A DNA stretch of 64,000 nt from contig NZ_JACHMX010000001.1 in NCBI RefSeq assembly GCF_014205155.1, forward strand, positions 5,146,001-5,210,000, written 5' to 3'. The stretch comes from Amycolatopsis umgeniensis (GTDB lineage Bacteria; Actinomycetota; Actinomycetes; Mycobacteriales; Pseudonocardiaceae). Positions 45,139 through 53,961 of the stretch are shown here, one piece after another. Made by a program: the position numbers and the translations under genes. The stretch's first letter is position 1, and the number at the start of each line of letters is the position of its first letter. The notes beneath the pieces are model-generated. The model worked only from the letters and a program-made list of their open reading frames with translations, had not been told where the DNA came from and made no database searches.

Positions 45139-46290
45139 ATGATCGCCGAGTCGGACAACCCGACCGATTCCATCCCGCACCCGATGGCGGCCGCACGCCA
45201 AGCCGCTCCCGAGGCGACCCCGATCGCGTTTAGCCCGCTAAACGCGACCGGCTCGGGCGGTGAAGACCTGGTCGAGGCCGCGGCGCCGCATCTCGCCTTC
45301 GTTTCGGAACTGTCCGGCCAACTGGGGCTGATCGATCCGGTCGAGACCTACCTGACCCCGCTCGCGGGGCGCTGGGAGGACTTGAAGGACGAGGCGGACA
45401 AGCTCCGGAAAGCAGCGGCGACCGCGGGCACCGTGTCGAAAGAATTGTCGGAGGATCTCGGCCGCCTCGACGCGGGGTGGTCCGGTAAGGACGCCGATGC
45501 GTTCGTCGCCTACATCGCGGACATCAACGTCGCGGGCAATGACGTCGAAGACGCCCTCAACACGCTGGCGGGTTCGCTCGACGAGCTGGTGCTGTCGATC
45601 CGTCGCATCCTGACCGATCTGGTCGAGGTTCTGGTCGATACGGCCGAACTGACCTCCGAGACCGCCATGTTGCCGGTCGGCGGCGTCCGGCGGGCGCGAG
45701 CTCAGCTGGAGGAGGCGCAGGAGTCGGCCAAGGCGCTTTTCGAAGCCGCTCGCAACGTCCTTGAGGGATTCGTGCGGCTTTGCGACGGCGTCGATGATCC
45801 TGACGCCGTCTCGCGAAGCATCGCGATCGCCCACCGGTACCCGCAGGACGAGTTCAAGCTCCACGACGATTCCGAGGCGGCCAGTGCGCCGGCGCCGGAG
45901 AGGGACGCCGCTGAACCGGATTCCGGTGCCGCGTCCGAGGAGCAGTCGACGTCGCCGTCCGCGGCCGATCCCGCCGACGGCCGGAAGACCGGCTCGCAGG
46001 AACCACTGACCGAGCAGGGGCAGGCGCTGATCCCGGAGGTCGCGCCCGTGCAGGCCGCTCCGGCTCAGGGGCAGGCCGCGGGGACGGGCTCGGCGATGAT
46101 GCCGATGGGGATGGCGCCCATGATGGGGATGGGCGGTGGTGGTGGAGGCCGGACGGCTCACCAGTCGAAGACGCGGCCCGCGTCCAAGCCGTCCGATGTG
46201 GTCGGGGAGCCCGGCCAGGTCGTCCCGCCCGTGATCGGCGAGGACGACGCCCCGGCGAAGCCCGCTCAGAAGCCCAAGCCCGCCAAGTAG
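45139..46290 (+). CDS. Large WXG100-domain T7SS substrate-like protein
   Basis: Protein of 383 residues. The N-terminal ~27 residues are polar, then a translated palindromic repeat (IAFSPLNAT, 29-37). A WXG100-type helical hairpin with W-S-G at ~114 (LDAGWSGKDADAF) follows, a coiled-coil-like helix to ~215, and a disordered Ala/Pro/Glu-rich C-terminus with a Met/Gly patch (MMPMGMAPMMGMGGGGGG) and Pro/Lys tail. The layout recalls EspB/PPE-like substrates. It is probably secreted by the adjacent ESX system together with the small protein upstream. Confidence 0.75.
   Translation: MIAESDNPTDSIPHPMAAARQAAPEATPIAFSPLNATGSGGEDLVEAAAPHLAFVSELSGQLGLIDPVETYLTPLAGRWEDLKDEADKLRKAAATAGTVSKELSEDLGRLDAGWSGKDADAFVAYIADINVAGNDVEDALNTLAGSLDELVLSIRRILTDLVEVLVDTAELTSETAMLPVGGVRRARAQLEEAQESAKALFEAARNVLEGFVRLCDGVDDPDAVSRSIAIAHRYPQDEFKLHDDSEAASAPAPERDAAEPDSGAASEEQSTSPSAADPADGRKTGSQEPLTEQGQALIPEVAPVQAAPAQGQAAGTGSAMMPMGMAPMMGMGGGGGGRTAHQSKTRPASKPSDVVGEPGQVVPPVIGEDDAPAKPAQKPKPAK
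45219..45250 (-). repeat. In-frame palindromic repeat copy in a T7SS substrate gene
   Basis: GATCGCGTTTAGCCCGCTAA from about 45222, read as IAFSPLNAT in the only stop-free frame of this orientation. Confidence 0.93.
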
Positions 46291-46305
46291 GTGCCCCATG
46301 GGCGG

Positions 46306-46390
46306 AGCGACTTTAGCGGGCTAAACGCGATCTGGGCGGCTCGGAGGCGAGACCCGGACAGATCGCGTTTAGCCCGCTAAACGCGAGTCC
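46306..46390. repeat. Inverted pair of palindromic repeats between convergent genes
   Basis: A + copy at about 46306-46336 and a - copy at 46359-46390 share a perfect inverted arm of about 23 bp, separated by about 22 bases. They fill the 99-base gap between the WXG substrate gene and mycP. They could act as a bidirectional terminator. The mycP stop directly abuts the right copy. Confidence 0.92.
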
Positions 46391-48066
46391 TACGGGGTTT
46401 TGCGGCCAGGTGAGGTGGTCGGCCGGTTTCGGCGCACCGAGTGCACCACGAACAGCGTGACGAGCAGTGCCACCAGGCCTCCGCCGGTACCGGCGAGCGC
46501 GACGATCATCGGAGCGGAATCGCGGTCGTTCGCGGGCGGCAGGTCCGCGGGCAGCTGAACCGACTTTGCCTTGTCCGCCTCCGACGGCACGATCGCCGTC
46601 AGCGCCGCGATCGGGTCGATGACCCCGAAGCCGACGAAGTTGTCACGGCCGCCCGGCGCCGCGGGGTGCTGCGCCGTCGCCTTGATCCGGTTCATCACCT
46701 CGCGCGCGTTCAGCTCCGGGAACTTCGCGCGCACAAGTGCGGCCACACCGGCGACATACGGGGCGGCGAAGCTGGTCCCCTGAATGGCACCCGGCTCCCC
46801 GTTGCCCTCGATAGTCAGGTTGGCCAGGCTGCTGGACCCCTCCGCCGGGTCGAGCGAGATGATCTTGGTGCCCGGAGCGGCGACGCTGACCCACGGCCCG
46901 TGGACGCTGAATTCCGCGACGCCGCCGGTGTCGTCGATCGCCGCGACCGACAGCACGTCGTCGGAGAACCAAGGCGGCGTGACGATCGTCTTGGGGGACT
47001 TGGGGTCCGGCTGATCGTTCTGCGGGCACTTGTCGCCGACGTTGCCCGCCGCCGCGACGACGACCACGTTGTTCTGGACGGCGTAGTTCACCGCCGCTTG
47101 GAGTTCCTGCTCGCCCTTGCTGATGCTGCCGGTGGCCGAACGGCAGTTGTCGACCGACATGTTGATGACATTGGAGCGCTTGTCGACGGCCCGGACCACG
47201 GCCTGCGCGAGCGTTGCCAGCGTGCCCGCGGTTTTGCCCTGCTCCTGCTGTCGTCCGCCCTTGTCCTGGCCCGGTGCGGTTCCGTCCGCCGCGCCGCCGA
47301 CCGCGCCGTTTCCCTGCGACGAAGGCGGAAGCTGCGACCCCGGATTGTTCGATGAAGGAGGCGGAGCGGAGTTCGACACGGGCGGAGGTTCGGACTTCTT
47401 CTCCGCTTCCTCGTAGTTCTGGCTCGACTGACGGATCGACAGAATCGTGGCATCCGGCGCGACACCCCGGAACCCGATACTCGCGTCGGGTGGGTTCGCC
47501 GCGATGATCCCCGCCACCTCGGTGCCGTGACCGTCACAGTCCTCGAGCCCCGGCGCTTTGCCGCCGCCGGGGGTCGCGACGTAGTCACCGCCCGATTCCA
47601 CAGGATTCGTGAAGTACGGGTGCGCGGAGACGCCGGTGTCGATCACGGCGACCCTGACGCCGCCACCGATCGACTTCTTGGCGCCGCGCATCAGCTGGTG
47701 CACCTTTTCGATCTGCAGGTACTCCTGGCCCCAGGGCCGGTTCTTGATGTCGACCTGGTCACCGCCGAGCTTGCTGCGCTGCACGCACTCGGTTTTCTTC
47801 TCGTAGGTCTTGTCCGGTTTACCCGAGTCGGTCGGCTTCTTGGACGTGTCCACCGGAGGCGGGGTCGCGTAGTAGCCACCGGCGTCCGGCGCGACGCTGC
47901 TTTGCTGCGCCCATGCGGGAAGCGCCACCGAAGCCGGTGAGAGGACACCGATACCGGCTGCCAGCAGCACCGTTCCGGTACGTCCGGCGAGGCCGAGGTG
48001 GCGGACGCGCGTCCCCCTGGACTTCCGCGCTGCGGCCATCAGAGCATCATCCGATCGAGTCGTCAC
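46390..48066 (-). CDS. mycP: Mycosin, membrane-anchored subtilisin-like protease
   Basis: Mycosin, about 558 residues. The triad is D143 (AVIDTGVSAHP), H180 (DGHGTEVAGI) and S432 (GTSFAAPYVAG). The N-terminus has a signal sequence cut near AWA|QQS; a C-terminal helix (VALAGTGGGLVALLVTLFVV) and basic tail anchor it. Residues ~221-280 are a Pro/Ser/Gln-rich insertion in the catalytic domain, as known for mycosins. GTG 48066 overlaps the eccD stop (GTGA) and is preferred; ATG 48039 is an alternative. MycP is required for ESX complex stability and secretion. Confidence 0.93.
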   Translation of the reverse strand: MTTRSDDALMAAARKSRGTRVRHLGLAGRTGTVLLAAGIGVLSPASVALPAWAQQSSVAPDAGGYYATPPPVDTSKKPTDSGKPDKTYEKKTECVQRSKLGGDQVDIKNRPWGQEYLQIEKVHQLMRGAKKSIGGGVRVAVIDTGVSAHPYFTNPVESGGDYVATPGGGKAPGLEDCDGHGTEVAGIIAANPPDASIGFRGVAPDATILSIRQSSQNYEEAEKKSEPPPVSNSAPPPSSNNPGSQLPPSSQGNGAVGGAADGTAPGQDKGGRQQEQGKTAGTLATLAQAVVRAVDKRSNVINMSVDNCRSATGSISKGEQELQAAVNYAVQNNVVVVAAAGNVGDKCPQNDQPDPKSPKTIVTPPWFSDDVLSVAAIDDTGGVAEFSVHGPWVSVAAPGTKIISLDPAEGSSSLANLTIEGNGEPGAIQGTSFAAPYVAGVAALVRAKFPELNAREVMNRIKATAQHPAAPGGRDNFVGFGVIDPIAALTAIVPSEADKAKSVQLPADLPPANDRDSAPMIVALAGTGGGLVALLVTLFVVHSVRRNRPTTSPGRKTP

Positions 48067-49463
48067 TTGAAGTTGAGGTGGCGCAGCGTCGTGTAGAGAT
48101 CCATGACGCCGAGCGCCAGCGGGAGCACCGTCGCGATGAAGACGGCCTCGAAGATCTCCACGGTCCGCCGCAGCGGCGGCGAGAAGCGCTGGTTCGGGAA
48201 GATCACGCCGACCACGAGTGCGCCGGCGCCGATGAGCAGCAGCGCGCCGAACACGAACAGGACGCGGTTCAGCGGGCTCGCCGACCACATCCAGCCGAGC
48301 AGGATGCCCGCGCCGGACACCATGCCGGTGGTCAGCAGCGCGATGGCCTGGGCGCCGTTCGCGTACGCCCGCGCCCGAAGGAGCAGGACCAGCGTGGCGA
48401 CGACGCCGAGGATCGGGCCGAAGACCGACGGAGACGTCGAGGCGATGATCGCGAACAGCGCGGTAGCCGCGCCACAGCCGGTCAGCAGACCGGTCATGTA
48501 CTCGTGGGCGACCGCGGTGCGGCGCTCGATGGCGCGGTAGTCCGGGAAGCCGGAGTCTTCCTTGAGTTCTTCGGCGCTGCCGGGAACATGCGGCGTCGGG
48601 AGGGCGGCGAGCTTGATCGTCGCGCGCGGCAGGATCGAGATGAGAGCCAGCGACAGCGCGGTGGCACCGGCGGCGACACCGGCGATCGGGGTGTCGATGA
48701 GCGTCGCGGCCAGAAACGTCAGCGCCGAGATCGTGGCCGTCGTCGCGGCCGCGATGAAGGTGGTGATCCCGTGTCCGATGACGAGGATGCAGACCGCCGC
48801 CACGATGATCACGAGCGTGCTCGCGAGCAGCAGGTTCGCCCACAGGGACAGCCCCGGCACGATGTAGAACCCGCTGACGAAGGCCAGCGGGAGGCCGCCT
48901 GTCGCGGCGATCAGCACGCCTGTCGCCTCGGCCTTGTAGGCCTTGGCGAGTGTCGCGCCGACCGCGACGCACGCGATCGCGCCGACACCGCCCGCGATCG
49001 CGGCGGCGAGGGCGTTGCCGCCGTAGAACGACCCACTGGTGAAGAGCGCGAGAGCCGAGAAGAACAGCGCCAGGCCACCGGCGATGTGCCCGAAGCGGCG
49101 TGCCGTCTCCTTGGTCCACGGACGGAAGCTGTCCGGGGACGACTCGGCGATCGCGTCGACGACGTCGTCGTACAGCGGCGGCGGCGGGTTCTCGTTGCGT
49201 TTGCGCAGCTGCAGCAGTTCGCCGTCGACGACGCCGAGGGACGCGAGGGTCCGGCTCGGGTCGAGGGGTGCGTCGCCCAGCTTCGCCAGGGCCCAGCCGC
49301 CGTGGCGGGCGCCGCCGTCCGGCGTCGCCTCCTTCGCCATCTCCAACAGCATGGGCAGCAGGTCCGCCACCGCGACGTCAGCCGGCAAAGCCACGTCGAT
49401 CCGGGTGCGTGGCGCGACCACCGTCACCCTGCTGAATACCGTCGTGCCCGTTGCCACTGCCAT
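48063..49463 (-). CDS. eccD: Type VII secretion integral membrane protein EccD
   Basis: EccD, 466 residues. The N-terminal ~95 residues are the ubiquitin-like domain (FSRVTVVAPRTRIDVALPAD; LASLGVVDGELLQLR), then about eleven membrane helices. EccD forms the membrane vestibule of the ESX core. ATG 49463 (MAVATGTTVF) has GCAGGGGG upstream. It is coupled to mycP through a 4-base overlap and is divergent from eccC. Confidence 0.93.
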   Translation of the reverse strand: MAVATGTTVFSRVTVVAPRTRIDVALPADVAVADLLPMLLEMAKEATPDGGARHGGWALAKLGDAPLDPSRTLASLGVVDGELLQLRKRNENPPPPLYDDVVDAIAESSPDSFRPWTKETARRFGHIAGGLALFFSALALFTSGSFYGGNALAAAIAGGVGAIACVAVGATLAKAYKAEATGVLIAATGGLPLAFVSGFYIVPGLSLWANLLLASTLVIIVAAVCILVIGHGITTFIAAATTATISALTFLAATLIDTPIAGVAAGATALSLALISILPRATIKLAALPTPHVPGSAEELKEDSGFPDYRAIERRTAVAHEYMTGLLTGCGAATALFAIIASTSPSVFGPILGVVATLVLLLRARAYANGAQAIALLTTGMVSGAGILLGWMWSASPLNRVLFVFGALLLIGAGALVVGVIFPNQRFSPPLRRTVEIFEAVFIATVLPLALGVMDLYTTLRHLNFK

Positions 49464-49885
49464 CCCCCTGCCCTGAAAGTCTGGTCCCGGGGAACCTATA
49501 CCGAACCCGGGTGCCCACATCATCGACTGTCGGAAAAAGACCGGCAAAAGTAGGCGAGGCGACTTCCGAAGCCCCTCACGCCGGCTCCGCGCGCGTCGAC
49601 TTTAGCCCCCTAATCGCGACGCTTAGGGGGCCTAAGTGTTCCGGAGGTCCCGTGGCCGTCGGATCGCGATTAGCCCCCTAAAGTCGACGTGGGTCGGCCG
49701 GAGGCCTGCGGGTTCGTTGGGGACTGTCGGTCCGGAGCCCTACACTCCCGACATGCGTACGGCCCCGGCCGGGGCCGTTCTCGGCGTTGTCCGGATTTCA
49801 CCGGCCACGTTCGATAGGTTGTCTCGCGCACCAGTACGCGCACCAACGGTGGCCGCCATCGTCGAGTTTGAAGAGGGGTCCTTCG
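49464..49885 (+). promoter_or_regulatory. Divergent eccD/eccC intergenic region with putative eccC promoter
   Basis: The 422-base gap holds two repeat copies (see 49595-49690) and a possible promoter TTGGGG (49717-49722), 18 bases, TACACT (49741-49746). A perfect palindrome GGCCCCGGCCGGGGCC (49761-49776) follows downstream. No gene is convincing here. Confidence 0.4.
49595..49690. repeat. Inverted pair of the C5/G5-centred repeat subfamily
   Basis: Copies at about 49595-49622 (GACTTTAGCCCCCTAATCGC) and 49658-49690 (inverted, CGATTAGCCCCCTAAAGTCG). Between them CTTAGGGGGCCTAAG (49622-49636) looks like a further partial core. The centre is five C or G instead of GCGGGC. Confidence 0.88.
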
Positions 49886-52800
49886 ATGAGCACGCTGCAG
49901 TTCAAGAAGTCACCGCGCCTGGCGGCGCCGCGGCCGCCGGGCGGCGAGGTGCATCTCGAACCGCCGCCTGAGGTGCCGCGCACCATCCCGGGCAACATCG
50001 TCATGAAGCTGCTTCCCGCGGTGATGATCGTCGCCTCCCTCGGGATGATGGTCTTCATGTTCACCACGGGTGGACGCAATCCCATGATGATGATGATGGG
50101 CGGCATGATGGTGCTCAGCACCGTCGGCATGATGGCCGGCGGCGCGGGCAAGGGCGGCGGCGCCAAAAAAGCCGAGATGGACGAGGACCGCAAGGACTAC
50201 CTGCGCTACCTCGGCCAGATGCGTGACAGGGCCCGTGAGGCCATGGTCGACCAGCGCGCCGCGCTCGAATGGGTCCACCCCGACCCGCAGACGCTGTGGT
50301 CGCTGGCCGCGAGCCGCCGCATGTGGGAACGCCGCCAGAACGACCAGGACTTCCTCCACCTCCGCGTCGGCCGCTCCTCGCACCGTCTCGCGACGCGGCT
50401 CGTGCCGCCGCAGACAGGCCCCGTCGACGAACTCGAGCCGATCGCGACGCTCGCCCTGCGCCGGTTCGTCCGCGCGCACTCGATCGTCCCGGACCTGCCC
50501 ACCCAGATCACCCTCCGCGGGTTCGCCGCGGTCAGCATGCAGGGCGACCGCGGCCTCACCCGCGGCCTGACCCGGGCGATGCTGGCCCAGCTGGTCACCT
50601 TCCACAGCCCCGACGACGTCCTCATCGCGGTCGCGACGGCAGGCCGTGCCAAGGAAGAGTGGGAGTGGGCGAAGTGGCTGCCGCACGCCCAGCACCCGGC
50701 GCTCGCCGACGGCATCGGCCAGCTGCGGATGATGGCGGGCTCCCTCGCGCAGATCGAGCAGTGGCTCGACGAAGAACTCCGTGACCGCCAGCGGTTCTCC
50801 CGTAACGCGACGCCCGCCCCGGACCAGCCGCACGTCGTCATCATCGTCGACGACGCCGAGGTCACCCGCGAGGAGCAGATCATCCTCGAAGAGGGTCTGG
50901 TCGGCGTCACGCTGATCGACCTTTCCGACTCCATCGGCAACCTCGCGGCCCGTCGCGGCCTGCGGCTGGTCGTCGAGGAAGACCGCCTCGGCGCGCGCAG
51001 CGCCGGCGGCGTCGAGTGGTTCGGCCGTCCGGACACCCTCAGCGTGGTCGAATCCGAAGCGCTGGCACGACTTCTCGCCCCGTACCGCGTCGGCACCGCC
51101 GCGCAGGACGCCGCCGAGGAAGAGCCGCTGCTGTCCAACCCCGGTCTGCTCGAACTGCTGGGCATCCCCGGCGACCCGATGACCTTCGACGTCCAGCAGG
51201 CCTGGCGTCCGCGCCCGGTGCGAGACCGCTACCGCGTCCCGTTCGGCGTCGGCGAGTACGGCCAGCCTGTCGAGCTGGACATCAAGGAAGCCGCGATGGA
51301 GGGCATGGGCCCGCACGGCCTGTGCATCGGGGCGACCGGTTCCGGTAAGTCCGAGTTCCTCCGCACCCTGGTGCTCGGCATGCTCGCCACGCACTCGTCG
51401 AGCACGCTGAACTTCGTCCTCGTCGACTTCAAGGGTGGTGCGACGTTCCTCGGTCTGGACGCCGCCCCGCACGTTTCCGCGGTCATCACCAACCTCGCGG
51501 ACGAGGTCACGCTGGTCGACCGGATGAAGGACGCGCTGGCCGGTGAGATGAACCGGCGCCAGGAGGCGCTGAAGAACGGCGGTAACTTCAAGAACGTCTG
51601 GGAGTACGAGAAAGCCCGTGAGAACGGCGCCGACCTCGACCCGCTGCCCGCGCTCTTCATCGTCTGTGACGAGTTCTCCGAACTGTTGGCCGCGAAGCCG
51701 GACTTCATCGACCTGTTCGTCGCCATCGGACGGCTGGGCCGGTCGCTGCAGATGCACATGCTCCTCGCGTCGCAGCGGCTGGAAGAGGGCAAGCTGCGCG
51801 GTCTCGACTCGCACCTTTCCTACCGCATCGGTCTGAAGACCTTCTCCGCCGCGGAATCCCGTGCCGCGATCGGCGTGCCCGACGCGTTCGAGCTGCCGTC
51901 CGTGCCGGGTGGCGGTTACCTCAAGTACGACACCTCGACGCTGGTCCGCTTCAAGGCCTCGTACGTCTCGGGCCCGTATCGGCCCGCCGGTATCAAGGCG
52001 GCGGGCCCGGTCGCGACCGTGGTCCGCGCGGACAAGCGGCCGCAGCTGTTCGTCCCGGACTTCGTCGAGCTGCCGAAGGAACCGGAGCCTCAGCAGATCG
52101 AGGCCGCGCCGGTGGAGCAGGCCAAGTCGGAGGAAGCCGTCGAGCCCAGCGAGCTCGACGTGATCGTGTCCCGGCTGATCGGCCAGGGCCCGCCCGCGCA
52201 CGAGGTGTGGCTGCCGCCGCTGAAGGAACCGAACTCGCTCGACACCCTGCTGCCGAACCTGAACCCCACCGACGACCGCGGCCTTTCCCCGGTCGGGTTC
52301 TTCGGCAACGGGCGGCTGCAGGTGCCGATGGGCATCGTCGACCGACCGTACGAGCAGCGTCGTGACCTGCTCTGGGGGGACTTCTCCGGTGCCGCTGGGC
52401 ACGGCGTGATCGTCGGCGGTCCGCAGTCGGGCAAGTCGACCATGCTCCGGACCCTGATCATGTCGATGGCGCTGACCCACACCCCCGAGGAAGCGCAGTT
52501 CTACGCGCTCGACCTCGGTGGCGGTACGTTGGCCGGTCTCCAGGGCCTGCCGCACGTCGGTGGTGTCGCCGTCGCCCGGCGCGAGCCGGACAAGGCCCGC
52601 CGGATCGTGGCCGAGCTGACCACCCTGCTCACCGAGCGGGAAGGCCGGTTCGGTGCCATGGGCATCGACTCCATGAACGAGTTCCGCAACCGTAAGCGGC
52701 GGGGCGAGATCAAGCCCGAAGAGGACGCCTTCGGTGACGCCTTCCTGATCGTCGACAACTGGAAGGCGCTGCGGGACGACTTCGACGAGCTGGAGACCTC

Positions 52801-53893
52801 GATCACCAAGCTCGCCACCCAGGGTCTTTCCTACGGCGTGCACGTCATCATCGCGGCGAACCGGTGGGCGGACATCCGCCCGGCGATCAAGGACATGATC
52901 GGCACCCGGTTCGAGCTGCGCCTCGGTGACCCGAGCGAGTCGGACATCGACCGCCGGGTCGCGGTGAACGTCCCGTCCGGCCGTCCCGGCCGCGGTCTGA
53001 CCAGGGACAAGCTGCACCTGCTGACCGGTCTTCCCCGCATCGACGGATCGAGCAACCCGGACGACGTCGCCGCCGGTGTCGCCGACGCGGTGGCGAAGAT
53101 CAAGGCCGCGTGGCGGGGCCGCCCGGCACCGCAGGTCCGCCTGCTGCCGGAGATGGTCACCTACGACGAGGTCCTGTCCATCGACACCAAGCGCAACACG
53201 AAGCTGGTGCCGATCGGTGTCAACGAGGAAGACCTCCAGCCGATCTACCTCGACTTCGCCGCCGATTCGCACTTCTACGCGTTCGCCGACGGCGAGTCGG
53301 GCAAGACGAACCTGCTGCGCCAGATCACCCGGGGCATCACCGAGCGGTACACGACGCAGGAAGCGGTCGTCATCCTCGTCGACTACCGGCGCACGATGCT
53401 CGGCTTCGTCGGCGGAGACCAGTTGCTCGGCTACGCGGTTTCCGCCGCGCAGCTGGACAGCATGGTCAAGGACGTCCACGGGTCGATGAGCAGGCGGCTC
53501 CCCGGTCCGGACGTGACGCAGGAGCAGCTGAAGACCAGGTCCTGGTGGACCGGTCCGGAGCTGTTCATCATCGTCGACGACTACGACCTGGTCGCCACCC
53601 AGACGAGCAACCCGCTGAAGCCGCTCGCCGAGTTCCTCGCGCAGGCGAAGGACGTCGGTCTGCACGTGATCGTGGTGCGCCGCAGTGGTGGTGCGAGCCG
53701 GGCGATGTTCGACCCGATCCTCGGCAAGCTCAGGGAGATCGCGGCGCCCGGTATGGTCATGAACGGCTCGCGGGACGAGGGCAACCTCGTCTCCAACGTG
53801 AAGCCGAGCCAGATGCCGCCGGGACGGGGAAACCTCGTGACCCGGAAGCACGGCAAGCAGCTCATGCAGGTCTCGTGGATCCAGCCGGACTGA
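49886..53893 (+). CDS. eccC: Type VII secretion ATPase EccC (fused EccCa-EccCb)
   Basis: EccC, 1335 residues. ATG 49886 (MSTLQFKKSPRLAAPRPPGG) has AGAGGGG upstream. Two membrane helices (about 38-60 and 66-86, with a Met-rich loop) are followed by three FtsK/SpoIIIE ATPase domains. Walker A motifs are GATGSGKS near 480, GGPQSGKS near 845 and ADGESGKT near 1135; the first domain also has LFIVCDEFSELL (Walker B). EccC recognises the YxxxD/E tail of substrates and powers secretion. The single-chain form is typical of ESX-4 and of non-mycobacterial systems. Confidence 0.95.
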   Translation: MSTLQFKKSPRLAAPRPPGGEVHLEPPPEVPRTIPGNIVMKLLPAVMIVASLGMMVFMFTTGGRNPMMMMMGGMMVLSTVGMMAGGAGKGGGAKKAEMDEDRKDYLRYLGQMRDRAREAMVDQRAALEWVHPDPQTLWSLAASRRMWERRQNDQDFLHLRVGRSSHRLATRLVPPQTGPVDELEPIATLALRRFVRAHSIVPDLPTQITLRGFAAVSMQGDRGLTRGLTRAMLAQLVTFHSPDDVLIAVATAGRAKEEWEWAKWLPHAQHPALADGIGQLRMMAGSLAQIEQWLDEELRDRQRFSRNATPAPDQPHVVIIVDDAEVTREEQIILEEGLVGVTLIDLSDSIGNLAARRGLRLVVEEDRLGARSAGGVEWFGRPDTLSVVESEALARLLAPYRVGTAAQDAAEEEPLLSNPGLLELLGIPGDPMTFDVQQAWRPRPVRDRYRVPFGVGEYGQPVELDIKEAAMEGMGPHGLCIGATGSGKSEFLRTLVLGMLATHSSSTLNFVLVDFKGGATFLGLDAAPHVSAVITNLADEVTLVDRMKDALAGEMNRRQEALKNGGNFKNVWEYEKARENGADLDPLPALFIVCDEFSELLAAKPDFIDLFVAIGRLGRSLQMHMLLASQRLEEGKLRGLDSHLSYRIGLKTFSAAESRAAIGVPDAFELPSVPGGGYLKYDTSTLVRFKASYVSGPYRPAGIKAAGPVATVVRADKRPQLFVPDFVELPKEPEPQQIEAAPVEQAKSEEAVEPSELDVIVSRLIGQGPPAHEVWLPPLKEPNSLDTLLPNLNPTDDRGLSPVGFFGNGRLQVPMGIVDRPYEQRRDLLWGDFSGAAGHGVIVGGPQSGKSTMLRTLIMSMALTHTPEEAQFYALDLGGGTLAGLQGLPHVGGVAVARREPDKARRIVAELTTLLTEREGRFGAMGIDSMNEFRNRKRRGEIKPEEDAFGDAFLIVDNWKALRDDFDELETSITKLATQGLSYGVHVIIAANRWADIRPAIKDMIGTRFELRLGDPSESDIDRRVAVNVPSGRPGRGLTRDKLHLLTGLPRIDGSSNPDDVAAGVADAVAKIKAAWRGRPAPQVRLLPEMVTYDEVLSIDTKRNTKLVPIGVNEEDLQPIYLDFAADSHFYAFADGESGKTNLLRQITRGITERYTTQEAVVILVDYRRTMLGFVGGDQLLGYAVSAAQLDSMVKDVHGSMSRRLPGPDVTQEQLKTRSWWTGPELFIIVDDYDLVATQTSNPLKPLAEFLAQAKDVGLHVIVVRRSGGASRAMFDPILGKLREIAAPGMVMNGSRDEGNLVSNVKPSQMPPGRGNLVTRKHGKQLMQVSWIQPD

Positions 53894-53961
53894 CCTCCCG
53901 CGGAACCAGGTGAGGGACGGGCCGGGCTCGGGGTGACGACGACGATCTGCGGGAGTGGCTT

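Noticed and set aside
46390..49119. Extension of the mycP frame upstream to about 49119
   Set aside because: The extra 350 codons are antisense-like translation within eccD. The mycosin signal peptide and GTGA overlap fix the start near 48066.
49761..49776. Perfect 16-base palindrome GGCCCCGGCCGGGGCC as an operator
   Set aside because: Pure G/C palindromes are frequent at this base composition. Without a second copy or known motif it is not evidence of a binding site.
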